Under the pieces are notes generated by a model, which had not been told where the DNA came from, ran no database searches, and worked only from the letters and a program-made list of their open reading frames with translations. Positions 10,130-20,178 of a stretch of DNA of 64,000 nt are shown one piece after another. The stretch is from Apodemus sylvaticus. Its lineage: Eukaryota > Chordata > Mammalia > Rodentia > Muridae. Both the position numbers and the translations under genes were made by a program. Numbering within the stretch: position 1 is the stretch's first letter; every line of letters begins with the position of its first letter. Where the stretch lies: assembly GCF_947179515.1 (NCBI RefSeq), contig NC_067473.1, forward strand, positions 100,219,782-100,283,781, in the 5' to 3' direction.

Positions 10130-10327
10130 AAAAAAAAATCAATGCCAGATATTAGAAGGAAGGTATAGGAACTAGATCTTGAACCAGTACACACTTATTT
10201 ACTGTTATTTATTTAATCTCCTGAAGACTGCCATTTCAGTCTTTTATAATTGATCTATGGAGAATGCTCAATGAGAAAAAAACTAAGAAGACAATCTAGT
10301 GGTGACCTCACAATCATGCAGGCCTAA
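10130..10327. other. Duplicated V-kappa flank, unit A, part 3
   Basis: Aligns with 52290-52470 of unit B ('attagaagga...', 'aatgctcaatgag', 'gtggtgacctcacaat'). In unit B this sequence directly follows the paralogue of 1390-1808, so everything between 1809 and 10129 was added after the duplication, or lost cleanly from B. Confidence 0.8.
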
Positions 10328-10412
10328 GAATTTCTGAATAGCCTTGCAGAAAAGTGCTACTTTTGAGGACAGTCAAGAAATTAAAAAGAAAGAGTAACCT
10401 TGTAATCAAAGG
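10328..10412. repeat. Left copy of an ~85-bp direct repeat flanking an L1
   Basis: 10328-10384 recurs at 11046-11102 with about two mismatches. Its continuation (10386-10412, 'gtaacctt...aatcaaagga') recurs at 11815-11835, after a second L1. Together they look like one unusually long target duplication whose right copy was later split. Confidence 0.7.
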
Positions 10413-11045
10413 ACATGACCCTTCCAGAGGACCTGCTATACCTCTCCTGGGCATATACCCAAAGGATTCCCAAGCATGCAATAAAGACACATGCTCCATT
10501 ATGTTCATAGCAGCCTTATTTATAATAGTTAGAAGCTGGAAAGAACCCAGATATGCCTCAAAGGAGGAATGGATACAGAAAATGTGGTATATTTACACAT
10601 GGAATACTACTCAGCAATTAGAAACAATGAATTCACAAAATTTTTGGGCAAATGGTTTGATCTGGAAAATATCATCCTAAGTGAGGTAACCCAATCACAA
10701 AAGAATACACATGGAATGCAATCTCTGATAAGTGGATATTAATTAGCCCAGAAGCTCTGAATACCCAAGGCACAAATCGCATAACAAATGAATCCCATGA
10801 AGAAGTATGGAGAGGGTCCTGATCCTGGAAAGGATTGATCTAGCATTGGAGAGGAATATAAGGACAGAGAAAAAGGAGGGAGGTGATTGGAGAATGGATA
10901 GAGAGAAGAAGGTTTATGAGACATATGGGGAGGGGGGATCTGGGAAAGGGGAAATCATTTGGAATGTAAACAAAAAATATAGAAAATAAAAATATTTTTA
11001 AAATGTAAATAAAGAAAATAATAAAAAAGAAAACAAAAAGAAAGA
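10413..11045 (+). mobile_element. 5'-truncated L1 (older subfamily)
   Basis: Covers the end of ORF2 from the 'cctgctatacc' region through to the 3' UTR end at about 10990, then an A-rich tail. It differs from the L1-A subfamily at many positions ('aatggtttgatctgg', 'gagaaggtttatgag') and has several frameshifts, so it is older. Flanked by the long direct repeat. Confidence 0.85.
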
Positions 11046-11102
11046 ATTTCTGAATACCCTTGCAGAAAAGTGCTACATTTGAGGACAGTCAAGAAATTAA
11101 AG

Positions 11103-11811
11103 TTGGCTAGGATGTGGAGAAAGAGGAACACTCCTCTACTGCTGGTAGGGTTACAAATTGGAACAACCACTCTGGAAATCAGTCTGGCGGTTCCTCAGAA
11201 AACTGGGCAGGTCACTTCTGGAAGATCCTGCTATACCACTCCTGGGCATATACCCAGAGGATTCCCCACCATGTAATAAGGATATATGCTCCACTATGTT
11301 CATAGCAGCCCTATTTATAATAGCCAGAAGCTGGAAAGAACCCAGGTATCCCTCAACAGAAGAATGAATGCAAAAAATGTGGTATATATACACAATGAAG
11401 TATTATTCAGCCATTAGAAACAATGAATTCATGAAATTCTTAGGCAAATGGATGAAGCTGGAGAGCATCATACTAAGTGAGGTAACCCAGTCTCAAAAGA
11501 TCAATCATGGTATGCACTCACTAATAAGTGTATATTAGCCTGGAAAACTGGAACACCCAAAACATAATCCACACATCAAATGAGGTACAAGAAGAACGGA
11601 GGAGTGGCCCTTGGTTCTAGAAAGACTCAGTGTAGCAGTATAAGGCAAAATCAGTACAGGGAAGTGGTAAGGGGTGGGTGGAAGAATAAAGGGAGGGAAG
11701 AGGGCTTATGTGACTTTTGGGGAGTGGGAGACCAGAGAAATCATTTGAAATGTAAATAAATAAATATATCAAATGAAATAAAAATAAATAAAAATAAAAA
11801 AAAGAAATAAA
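11103..11811 (+). mobile_element. 5'-truncated L1, inserted in the right repeat of its neighbour
   Basis: Starts with 'ttggctaggatgtggag' in the ORF2 3' region and ends at the standard 3' UTR end near 11768, then an AATAAA-rich tail. A short A-rich target repeat ('agaaattaaa' versus 'agaaataaaa') flanks it. It interrupts the right copy of the 85-bp repeat, so it arrived after the 10413-11045 L1. Confidence 0.85.
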
Positions 11812-11835
11812 AAAGTAACCTTGAAATCAAAGGAA

Positions 11836-11954
11836 TCTCCAATGACCCATCCACTGTAAAAGAGGAAACATAGAGGCTGGAATATCTTTGGAAGCAGAAT
11901 TCTCTGCATCTAGACCCCTCCCCACAAGTGATCCAACAGCACTGTTAAGTTCTT
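11836..11954. other. Unassigned spacer
   Basis: Unique-looking sequence between the truncated L1 and the RPL23A pseudogene. No ORF, repeat or regulatory element was recognised. Confidence 0.4.
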
Positions 11955-12400
11955 AGGTAAAGGCCCTGAAAACTAACAATGTGGTGCTGAAAGGCATCCA
12001 CAGTCACAAAACGAAGACGCACAAGTGGACCTTCAGTGACCAAAGACCCTGTGGCTTTGGAGGCAGCACGAGTACCCTTGAAAGAACACACCCAGGAGAA
12101 AAAAAAAGCCTGAGCACTAAACCGTCATCAAACTCACCCGACCACTAAGGCAGCCATGAAGGAGATAGAGGACATCAATATGCTTGTGTTTATTGAAGAT
12201 GTCAAAGCCAACCAGCACCAAAACAAATAGGCTTTGAAGAAACTCTATGGCAATGAAGATGCAAAAGTCAATACCCTGATAGAGTCTCTGGTAGAGAGAA
12301 GAAAGCATTTGCTTGGTTGTCTCCTGATAATGATGCTTTTGATATTGCCAATGAAATTGGAATATCTAAACAAAGTACAGCTGTATAATTATTAATATAT
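11955..12400 (+). pseudogene. Rpl23a-ps: RPL23A processed pseudogene
   Basis: Translation in shifting frames recovers the 60S ribosomal protein uL23 (RPL23A): KALK...VLKG.HSHK near 11959-12010, then the 'RPK/RRQPKYPRK'-like stretch, and the 'VFI.DVKAN.HQ' segment at about 12187-12222. It ends with 'ANEIGI' and a stop near 12368, where the parental gene ends in ANKIGII. It is intronless, lacks the first ~25 codons, and has several frameshifts and an in-frame TAG at about 12228. It cannot encode protein. An L1-mobilised mRNA copy is the likely origin. Confidence 0.85.
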
Positions 12401-12404
12401 GCAT

Positions 12405-12520
12405 TTTATATTTTAAATATATATAATATTTAAGACACAGAAAGAGAAAGAGAGAGTGTGTGAGAGAGAGAGAAAGAGAGAGGGAGGGAGAGTAGAGAGA
12501 GAAGGAAAAGAGAGTCACAC
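12405..12520. repeat. AT-rich then GA-rich simple sequence
   Basis: A TATAT-rich stretch at about 12405-12432 is followed by (GA)n with GTGT interruptions to about 12520, directly downstream of the RPL23A 3' end. It may derive from the pseudogene's tail. Confidence 0.7.
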
Positions 12521-13374
12521 AGCTGGAGGGGAAACCTCTGCTGTCCTTTCTGCCAGACCTTTAATGAAGAGCTGATACTAAAGCCATATAATGTTCATGC
12601 CATAGAAAAGGAAGAAACTTTGAAATGCATCACATAGTAAAAAGATATCCACTAAACACATGAATACAGACCTAGAACTAACAACACTGGGATAGAATCC
12701 AGATTCCTGTCAATCCCTCATGACCCACCCAATCCCCTCCCCACACACACTCTTGCCAGCTTTCCTGGCCCAGCCTGGTGTGTGGAAAGAGCATTAGATG
12801 TCCTGATAATGTCCTCATTGTAAACCACAAGTACTGGTGATGCTGAGTTTTGTGGCTCTCTGAACACTCACCATCAGGTCCACACAGCACCATAGCCTTT
12901 AATACAGACTCTGGATTAGTGTGTCATAAGCCTCTTTTGTAACAAACATTTCCCTCTTCATAGCACTTATATTGGAGGGCACCTAGGGTGAAATTTTATT
13001 CAAGGTAAGGGAAAGTTCTATGTCTCAGGTTCCAAGCATTTGATGGATAAAAAGTTCTTGGGCCCTGATATCCGTATATTATATTACAATTCAAGAAGCT
13101 CAGGCTTCCCTTTCAAAGACTGCAGTGGATTGTAGCTTGACTGTCCCCAGAAGACTCATAGGGTAAAGTCTTAGTCTCTAGGCTGTGTTTTTGTTTGCTG
13201 GTGGAGCATATATGAGTAGAGGCCCAGTGGGAAGGTTTGAAGTCACTAATACTGTGCTTGAAGGGACTCTGACCACCCCAGCAGAGCAAGCATGACTCTG
13301 TTAAGCTTTGCCCTTCTCCCATATTCCCTATTTCTTGCTAAAACCATTAAATTGCATTCCTAAAGCTAGCTGCC
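12521..13374. other. Non-coding DNA upstream of orphan RSS
   Basis: No V exon can be found here: there is no framework-like 'WYQQKP' or 'YYC' coding sequence in any frame. 13100-13370 has the look of an old interspersed repeat ('gtttgctggtggagc', 'gtgggaaggttt'), but the family could not be settled. The stretch ends directly at the recombination signal. Confidence 0.4.
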
Positions 13375-13402
13375 CACAGTGCTCCAGGACTAAACAAAAA
13401 CC
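13375..13402 (+). promoter_or_regulatory. Orphan V-kappa 12-RSS without V exon
   Basis: Heptamer CACAGTG (13375-13381), 12-bp spacer (13382-13393) and nonamer ACAAAAACC (13394-13402). Of the 28 bases, 26 equal the signal of the V-kappa gene at 49408-49435, and the next four bases also agree. Heptamer and nonamer are both consensus, so RAG could bind it in principle. No V coding sequence precedes it. It is best read as the remnant of a deleted or overwritten V-kappa segment in the same orientation. Confidence 0.8.
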
Positions 13403-13735
13403 TCCTAGGTTACTGCTCGCAGAGGCTCAGTGTCTCCATTGACTCTTTTCCCCAATGCATCTCAGTCATAGAACTCTACAAGCCCTGTTTCCAAAAGGAG
13501 GGAAGCTGTGAAACAAAAACTTCTTAAACTCTGCATCACGCAAACTATATGCTTGATAATTTAACAACTTGTTTACTAAATAAAGGCTTCACTGAATCTA
13601 TTTCCAAGGCATTTTTATATTCAGTAGATTTACTGGACAACTGTAGGCATACATTTTTCCCACCTACTTTAATAAGTGTTCATCCACCCTTCTAGTCCAC
13701 CATCCACCAGAGGTAGTAGAAAAGAAAAGGTATTG
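13403..13735. other. Former V-kappa 3' flank and unassigned DNA
   Basis: The first ~100 bases show weak similarity to the 3' flank of the real V-kappa gene ('aggctcagtgtctc' versus 'aggttcagtctctc'; 'agaactctacaagcc' versus 'agttctaggcttg'). The remainder is unassigned. Confidence 0.4.
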
Positions 13736-13739
13736 GGTT

Positions 13740-14500
13740 GTGGGGGAAGTAGACCTATTTACAAATAGTTCTTTGGGGGTAGGTCGATTCTTCATTCAGC
13801 AGTTCAGTCCAGTAGCAAACACCAAATATGAATCAGCAGCTACAGTCTAGCCCTCTCAGGAGTCACCACACATGAACCAACAGCTGCAGTACAATCCACT
13901 CAGCAGTCACCACACAAGAACCACCAAGAGCAGTTTTATTCAGAAGAAACCACAAGGCTGCAAAACCAACACAAGGTCATGGAAATGATAGGAAGCCACA
14001 GAAACCTCAGGAGAAATTCTTTGGCAAGTTTCTCTCTATGATGTCACCACTAGCAGAGCTCAGCAATGCAATGTAAGGTGAACCAGGACATGTGTATTGT
14101 TAGAGAAGAATAATGAGGCAGAACAAAGCAAACAAAATCTCCAGCTCCCACTATCTAAAGGGACATATTTATATTTCTTTTAAGTATCACTTTTCCTTTC
14201 ACAAGTCTGATATAGCAAAACATCCTTTCACCTATGTCTCCATCAGCAAGACATCCTCCATGTGTCATCTCTTCACTTGTGTCTGCTTCAGGAAAGCATT
14301 CTTTCTACTTTAGCAAAACATCTTTTCACCTATGTCTCCCAGCAAAATATCATTTGCTTCCCTAAGAAACCATAAGTTTCTACTTCAGGGGACAATTTTA
14401 AACTTACAAAAAACCTTTTCTAGATCATTCAAATTAATAAGAGTTTTGAAGATTGAAGACTATCTAGCTGACGTTTTCAGCATAAAATGTTGTCACTTCT
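13740..14500. mobile_element. LTR-like interspersed repeat (unassigned)
   Basis: Two features suggest retroelement origin. First, 13850-13925 holds near-repeats of 'cagcagtcaccacaca...gaacca'. Second, the C/T-rich stretch at 14195-14345 repeats 'agcaaaacatc.tttcacctatgtctcc' twice, about 110 bp apart. It ends where the ERV LTR begins. The family and orientation were not recognised. Confidence 0.35.
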
Positions 14501-14504
14501 ATCT

Positions 14505-14837
14505 TGTCGCGTCCACCTTCACCAGCAAAGAGTACGCGACACAAAGGAGTTTCTTCCTTAAATGGTTTATTTGGGAAACCTTGAATTAAGCTTATTTCTT
14601 CTTTTGGCGGCCCCGGCCTCTCTGCCAGCCTGACCTTATAAGCCCTAGATAGCCTCATTTGCCCAGGGAGATAACCAGCCGTATTCTCATAGGTGAACTC
14701 AGTGAATTCTTCATTAGCATGTAAGTGAGATAAGGAATGCAGCACACTGCGCATGTGTTCCAGTGATTTACTACCAGGGAGCAGCATGTGGCCAGCGCCA
14801 TCTTGTAACAGAGAAGAACAAATGGTGACTCACTACA
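14505..14837 (-). repeat. 3' LTR of minus-strand ERV
   Basis: Read on the minus strand it starts TGTAGTGAG at 14837 and ends GCGACA at 14505, the canonical TG...CA, 333 bp. The U3 start contains 'acaagatggcgctgg', resembling a YY1-type site found in several mouse ERVK LTRs. 'aaataaacc' near 14561 could supply the polyadenylation signal. Just upstream (14838-14860) is the purine tract 'acaaaaaagggtgata'. The lower part matches 21634-21814. Confidence 0.85.
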
Positions 14838-15102
14838 TATCACCCTTTTTTGTTTTAATAGAAGCCGTCCCATGTCAGGACTAATCAGGTCACTGGCATC
14901 CTGCTGACCAATGACCCCTGACTTAGGTCATCTCTGCCACGACTTAGTCTTACCCGTCAAAGGGCTACCCTATCGCCCACCGGGCCCCATGTCTTAGGTT
15001 GATCTAAGTGCCAAGAAGTTGCCCGTCCTTGGGTATCATTGGATTCCAGACAGTATAGTATGTACAGTACTATATGCTCGGTGTACCCTGGAGCGAAGGC
15101 TT

Positions 15103-16185
15103 CTAAGATTTTAGAAAGGCCAGCCACACAGAGACGTCTTCCTGAGCATCCATAGCTGCAAGAGCCTGATAAACTACGGCTCTATGAGCTGCATGATCCC
15201 GTCTAATACGGCAGAAGCACCAAAGGCAGATGAAGGCTGCTAAGCACATAAGGGCGGCTATAGCTAACAACCCAGCCCACTCTTTGATCCAAGAAAAGGC
15301 ACTGGAGATCCACGAGGTCAGGTCCTCCACGGTGATTGGCTTCAGTCTTGTGGCATTACGCGAAGCTATCTGAAATACAAGCTGTTTGGTTAATAATTCT
15401 CCCTCAAGAGACCAATTTCCTCTAAGGAATTCACTGATATTGTACTGACTTTCTTTTAGAGCTGTCATATTTACCTGAAGGGGAGTAATACACAATCCTG
15501 GGGTGTGTTTAACGCAAGATACCTGCACCATTGTTACAAGTGCATCAATTTCTTCTTGTAGAATATCTACTCTCTGATTCAAAAGTCGTATTCCAGCTTC
15601 TAAATGGGAATTATATTGATTTTGGGTGTGTAAGGCTCGTGCAGACTGCTCAACAATACTATTCACTACCTCTGCAGTCTGCACTTGAGATGCCATGGCA
15701 ACTGCAGCAGTAGCAGCGGCTGCAGCAGATATAGTAATGGCTGTAATAATGGCAGCAGTAATACCAAAATCTCTCTTGACATGGAACAATTGTCCTACAG
15801 GAAAAGTGTCTGGGTCTTCTATAACTGGAATGGGCACAAACATAGGTAGGTGAACTACTAAGGCAGTATCGTTGCCGCCATCCCAACATTCTGATAGATA
15901 GCATTGTGTATGGGTACTGTTACAATCTAGGCTATCACTAGACACATCGGTACTAATGAGGAAGAAAAAGGATGGTTTGAGGCAAACCGGGGCAGGGGAA
16001 TAACTCACGTTTTGTAAAAGTGAGTTTATGGTTATATTAAGAAGTCTGACTGCCCTTCTGTTAACGTTCCTAACAGCAAATGCATTATAAAGAAAAAAAT
16101 TCTCCCTTAATGCGAGCAAGAGGAGTAAGTGAGATAAAAGCATTTTTGCAATTTGACAAGATCCAATCATACCATGGCCATGCAT
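15103..16185 (-). CDS. ERV env, open frame with short SU and full TM
   Basis: A 360-codon frame without interruption. It has a hydrophobic leader-like segment at about residues 15-35, a short ectodomain of about 100 residues with several N-x-S/T sites, and a small/hydrophobic fusion-peptide-like stretch from about 140 rich in Ala and Ile. Heptad-rich helix and a paired-cysteine loop follow (VSCVKHTPGLCITP near 225), then a membrane anchor near 305-325 and a ~35-residue tail. This is the layout of betaretroviral Env, but the SU is far shorter than normal. The segment before the fusion peptide has VKR rather than a clear RxKR site. Whether it is expressed is unknown. Confidence 0.8.
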   Translation of the reverse strand: MHGHGMIGSCQIAKMLLSHLLLLLALRENFFLYNAFAVRNVNRRAVRLLNITINSLLQNVSYSPAPVCLKPSFFFLISTDVSSDSLDCNSTHTQCYLSECWDGGNDTALVVHLPMFVPIPVIEDPDTFPVGQLFHVKRDFGITAAIITAITISAAAAATAAVAMASQVQTAEVVNSIVEQSARALHTQNQYNSHLEAGIRLLNQRVDILQEEIDALVTMVQVSCVKHTPGLCITPLQVNMTALKESQYNISEFLRGNWSLEGELLTKQLVFQIASRNATRLKPITVEDLTSWISSAFSWIKEWAGLLAIAALMCLAAFICLWCFCRIRRDHAAHRAVVYQALAAMDAQEDVSVWLAFLKS

Positions 16186-16200
16186 TCTGTGCTCCTGTTT

Positions 16201-16220
16201 GTTCCCCCTTTTTTATTATT
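16201..16220 (-). other. Relic polypurine tract between two env regions
   Basis: On the minus strand this reads as six A, six G, then AAC ('aataataaaaaaggggggaa'), the form of a retroviral polypurine tract that normally primes plus-strand synthesis just before the 3' LTR. Here no LTR follows; the second env begins instead. It suggests that the first env once ended a complete proviral 3' end. Confidence 0.6.
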
Positions 16221-16307
16221 AAACACGCTATCAGGTGAGAGTATTTAAGGCTGTCAGCAAGGCCTGGGGAAACTGTCCAGCTTTAATAGCTGTGAGTACC
16301 TGTACTA

Positions 16308-16907
16308 TCATTGCATCCTGTCTCTGTAGGACAAACCTATCCTACAGATACACCACAGGCAAGCAAATGCTATTAAAATCATGAGAACAGCAAGGACTCT
16401 AAGTCCCGCCCACTCCTTCAGATGATACACCGCCGAGTTGATCCATGATGACAGTCCTTCAGCCAAAGACACATCCACTGGAGTGGAATTCACGGTCACG
16501 ATAGCCATATGGAGTTGGTCCATCAGGGCGTCAAATTCACCAGTCCAATTTCCTAAAAGATACTTAGACATTTGTTTAGACAAATTCGTAGCTCTTGTAA
16601 AATTTTCATATTGAATGTTGGCAATGCATAAACTAGAATACTTCCACTGACATCCCACTTGGGCTAGCTGCCACAAGGTCTCAATTTGTTCTTGTATTAA
16701 ATCAATTCTTTGGTTTATAACCATTAAGCCTCCTTTCAGTTGACCATAAAGGCTCACTTGCACATCAATTGCATGAGCAACGCTAGATGACAGATTACTC
16801 AGGGCATGAGCCCTTTGGCAAATTGTAAAAGGATTAAAAGCATAATCCATAAGTTGATCATTGTCAGCTCTGCTAACTGAGCTGAGCCCATGTGTCTTTA
16901 TAGCCAC
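16308..16907 (-). pseudogene. First ERV env transmembrane region (SU missing)
   Basis: A 199-codon frame homologous to the TM half of the second env. It shares the helix phrase NQR.D..QE.I, the cysteine loop, the GNW motif, the 'SSWI.SA...KEWAGL' segment and the 'CLWC.CRI' membrane end. No leader, SU or clear fusion peptide precedes it, so it is a truncated env. It lies upstream of the open env copy on the same strand. Divergence between the two is large, so they are not a recent tandem duplicate. Confidence 0.8.
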
Positions 16908-16924
16908 CTGTTAATTATAAACAA

Positions 16925-17270
16925 GATATCTAGCTCTTCCTTCAGAAAAGCCATTCATGAAAATGATGTCCCAAGATGTATCATAGTTATATGCACATAT
17001 ATTGATTTTTTAAATTAGAAATATGAGTATCAACCATCTGCAAAAGCTAATTAAGTCCATTAGACTCAACATCATAATGTGGTACATCAAGAACAATTCT
17101 TTATAATTTGATGTATACAAAAATGTAAAATTGTTTTTAAGCCATTACCTTTTTGATGATATGAATAATAAACGTGCTTATATATCTGAATGTTTCTATA
17201 TACCCTCTTTGGGATACACACTTTATGTGCCTTGTCCCAAAGGGTCCTGTCCAGGCACCTTTTTAAAGAT
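16925..17270. other. Non-coding stretch between pol and env remnants
   Basis: AT-rich sequence with no recognisable ERV coding similarity. It may be decayed SU or an insertion. Nothing more can be supported. Confidence 0.3.
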
Positions 17271-17274
17271 TAAA

Positions 17275-17337
17275 TTATAGATAAGTATATTGTAGCTGTC
17301 TTCAGACACACCAGAAGAGGGCAAATTCTATGCTGTC
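17275..17337 (-). mobile_element. B2 SINE 3' fragment
   Basis: On the minus strand it carries the B2 phrase 'cttctggtgtgtctgaagacagctac' (complement visible as 'gtagctgtcttcagacacac' near 17291-17310). Only the 3' part is present. It sits in the ERV integrase remnant. Confidence 0.7.
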
Positions 17338-17338
17338 C

Positions 17339-17858
17339 TTAGGGGTGCGACCATAGCCAATTCCCCCTTTTTGTTTTATTACCTTGGGGGTTATAGGGAA
17401 GGCTATGATTTAACTGTACATTTATTAGTTTGTAGAAAGAATGGAACGACTGAGCAGTATAAGCTGGACCGTTATCTGTTTTTAACCGACAAGCCTGCCT
17501 CCAGACATGTTTTAAGGCAATGACCAATCACATTGCGAGCCTTTTCTCCACTCATGGCAGTAGCATGAATAATGCCAGAGCATATATCCACAGAGACACG
17601 AACATACTTTAAAGTTCTAAACTTAGATATATGAGTCACATCTATCTGTCATAATTTTAGGGGCAATAGGCCTTTTGGATTAACTCCTAGACCTGGGAGA
17701 TGGTGAAAAACTACACATTGTTGGCACTCCAGCACGATCTGTTGTGCATCTGCACGGGAAAGATGGAATTTTTGTTGTAATGGCCTAGCTGAAACATGAA
17801 ACTGTTGATGAAATTTTCGTGCAGCTTCCAGGGATGAGGCCAGGAAGGCATATTCCAT
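17339..17858 (-). pseudogene. ERV pol integrase remnant
   Basis: Two broken frames. 17649-17858 has the N-terminal His/Cys zinc-binding pattern (HQQFH with CQQC further on). 17339-17527 has catalytic-core motifs, KTDNGPAYTA followed by HSLPYNPQG. These identify retroviral integrase, which inserts proviral DNA. The intervening part of the core is frameshifted, and the C-terminal end is interrupted by a B2 fragment. Not functional. Confidence 0.85.
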
Positions 17859-17957
17859 TCTGGTGCATCGATCAACAAGGTCATTGCCCTTACTCAGCAG
17901 GCCTGGCAGACCAGAATCGGCTCTAATATATTGTATAAAAAATTTTGAATCCCTGGA

Positions 17958-18700
17958 CTAGATAATTTTCTGTAATTCCTTCATAAGATGACTTGCCGTA
18001 CTAGTAGGTTTTATGGAGCCAGCTACTTCTAATATCTTAACAGCATTTACCACATAAGATGAATCCGAAAGTAAATTAAATGGAAAGGAACATTTTTTGA
18101 AAACTTCTAACACAATTTGTAATTCAACCGCCTGTGGGGAGCCAGGCTGATATTGGCACAAAACGGGCTTATTGTGCTCGATCATATAAGCTCCACAGCC
18201 TGTTTTAGATCCGTCTGTAAATATATTGGGGACACCCGACAAGGGTGCTTGTGTAGTTACTTTTAGAAACATCACAGGATGCTCCTTAAAAAATGAAAGC
18301 AAAGGATGTCTGGGAAAAATGATTATCTATTAATCTATCAAAACAGCAGCGCAATATGGCCCAGTCATCAATCGTCCCACACAAAACCTGCACCTGAGAG
18401 GCAGTATAGGGAACGATCAGTGATGTAGGAGTCTTCCCAAAAAACTGTAGACATTGTTGTATCCCCAGAAGGGCCAATTTAGCAATTGCAGTAGAGTAAT
18501 GATCAATAGATTTTGTTGGTGAGGCTCTAGGATGTACCCACAACAGGGGACCTTCCTGCCAAAGCAGGCCTGTAGGTTGCAAAAAGGTAGACAAAATGTA
18601 TAAAGCAATTTTCTCTCTTTCTTTGTAGTGAAACAATATTGCGTCTTGTAACCCTTGTTTTATTCTTTTGAGGGCTACTCTAGCCTCCTGTGTTAATATT
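17958..18700 (-). pseudogene. ERV pol: RT connection and RNase H remnant
   Basis: 17958-18302 shows RNase H motifs: FTDGSKTGCGAY, an AVELQ segment and SDSSYVV, matching the acidic catalytic positions of retroviral RNase H. 18286-18636 shows the preceding connection region (LLWQEGPLLWVHP). The two frames overlap but are shifted relative to each other. The polymerase palm with its YxDD motif is absent upstream, so the enzyme is incomplete. Confidence 0.85.
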
Positions 18701-19922
18701 CAAGGTGAATCCAAGGCCGAATTTTAATGCCTTTAAATTTCTATATAGCCTTATTAATGTTTTATAGATCAAAGTTAAAAACTTTATTTTGAACCACATC
18801 TGTATGAATCTGTTAAAAATGTTCTTTTGGCCATAATTCTCTAGGTGAAGCCTGTAAGATAAGGCCAGACCTATACCCATGAATCTTGCAAGGAGTAGCC
18901 TGTAACCAGACCCCACTGTATGAAGGTCAAATAACAAAAGTAACCTGTAATATCAAAGCATAACTGCAATTTTTTGAAAGCAAAACACAGTTTTAAATAA
19001 TCTTTTCTCCTTAAAATAATAGCAAGCACATTATTTTCATATTGCAAAGTTTGTCTATCAGCTTGTGTGTTTGATTGTATGACAGTGTATCTTATTGAAG
19101 AGACATTACTTTAAGTCTTATTTTTTATAAGTCTGAGTTCTAGGATAAAAATCACATAAAACGTTATGTCAATTTTGAAATACCTTAGAGACTCGTTTTT
19201 CTTGGCTTCTGTCATGCCACGTGTTGCTTAAGATAGCTTTAACCCTAAATTGTTAGTTTTAAACTTACCTTTTGTTACCCTCATTATATTTTTTAAATCA
19301 TGTCCAATAACTTATGAGTCAATACCCTATAGTCAAGGCATGTAAAACATTTGTACCTTTAAGACCAATTAGAAATAAAGATGAAGCAATTACACAAATA
19401 TCATTAATTTAAACCAAGTACATATATATTTTTTCTAGCTGTAATTTTAGGGGAATAAAACACCTTGAACCTAGCCATCACCATGGTAGAAATTTTTCCA
19501 GGAGAATTAACCATTAAGTTTGAGGCTGTTGGCCTCTTAAAAGTAGCTTTTTTCTCCAGCTATGTTTAACTCATAGTTAAGAATGTGAAGCACCTTTAAT
19601 TATCTTCTTCTGTGTAAATTGCAGACTGGCAAGACTGCCAGTAGATCACGCCTTTTTTTACCATTTTATTTTTTCTTTTTAACACATAACATAAAGACAA
19701 CAATCATTCAGCCACTCAAACAATAGACAACATGAATTGACACACATATAGACAAGTTTGGTGCACCAAAGATAGGCAACAGACAGAAATGGAACTTGAT
19801 GTCCCAAAAAGATCCAAATACCTTAACCAGAACTAAGAATATCTCCATAAGGATTCAGAGAGAAAATAGGACGTCTCCCATTTTCTTCTGTTTCTTGGAG
19901 AGTTTTGAAATTAGCTTTTAAC

Positions 19923-19971
<49 letters not shown>

Positions 19972-20170
19972 CTATTTGATACCATGTCCTGTACATGGAA
20001 AAACTGCTTTTCTTTGAAACCTGCTTTTTCTCTTGTTTAAGAGTTAACTCCTTGTCTTCTTTTTCTTCTGGGAGTTCTGCCAGGGAAGGAAGGAAATAGA
20101 TAGTGGCAACCACTGATAGTTATAGAATAGTGTCTTGCTTTTTTAACCCATATTAAGTTTATAAAAAGAG
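18701..20170. other. AT-rich non-coding interior of the ERV
   Basis: About 1.5 kb lies between RNase H and gag remnants where protease, most of RT and the gag C-terminus would be expected. No frame resembles them. A (TTA)n tract lies at 19922-19970. The sequence is either heavily decayed or was swapped for non-coding DNA, as in other defective rodent ERVs (inference). Confidence 0.4.
19922..19970. repeat. (TTA)n microsatellite
   Basis: About 16 tandem TTA units without interruption inside the ERV interior. Confidence 0.95.
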
Positions 20171-20178
20171 AAAAAGGT

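Noticed and set aside
12117..12308. Minus-strand ORF over the RPL23A pseudogene
   Set aside because: Antisense shadow of the processed pseudogene.
13500..13540. Second nonamer-like 'aaacaaaaac' after the orphan RSS
   Set aside because: No heptamer at 12 or 23 bp spacing; A-rich nonamer-like words are common by chance.
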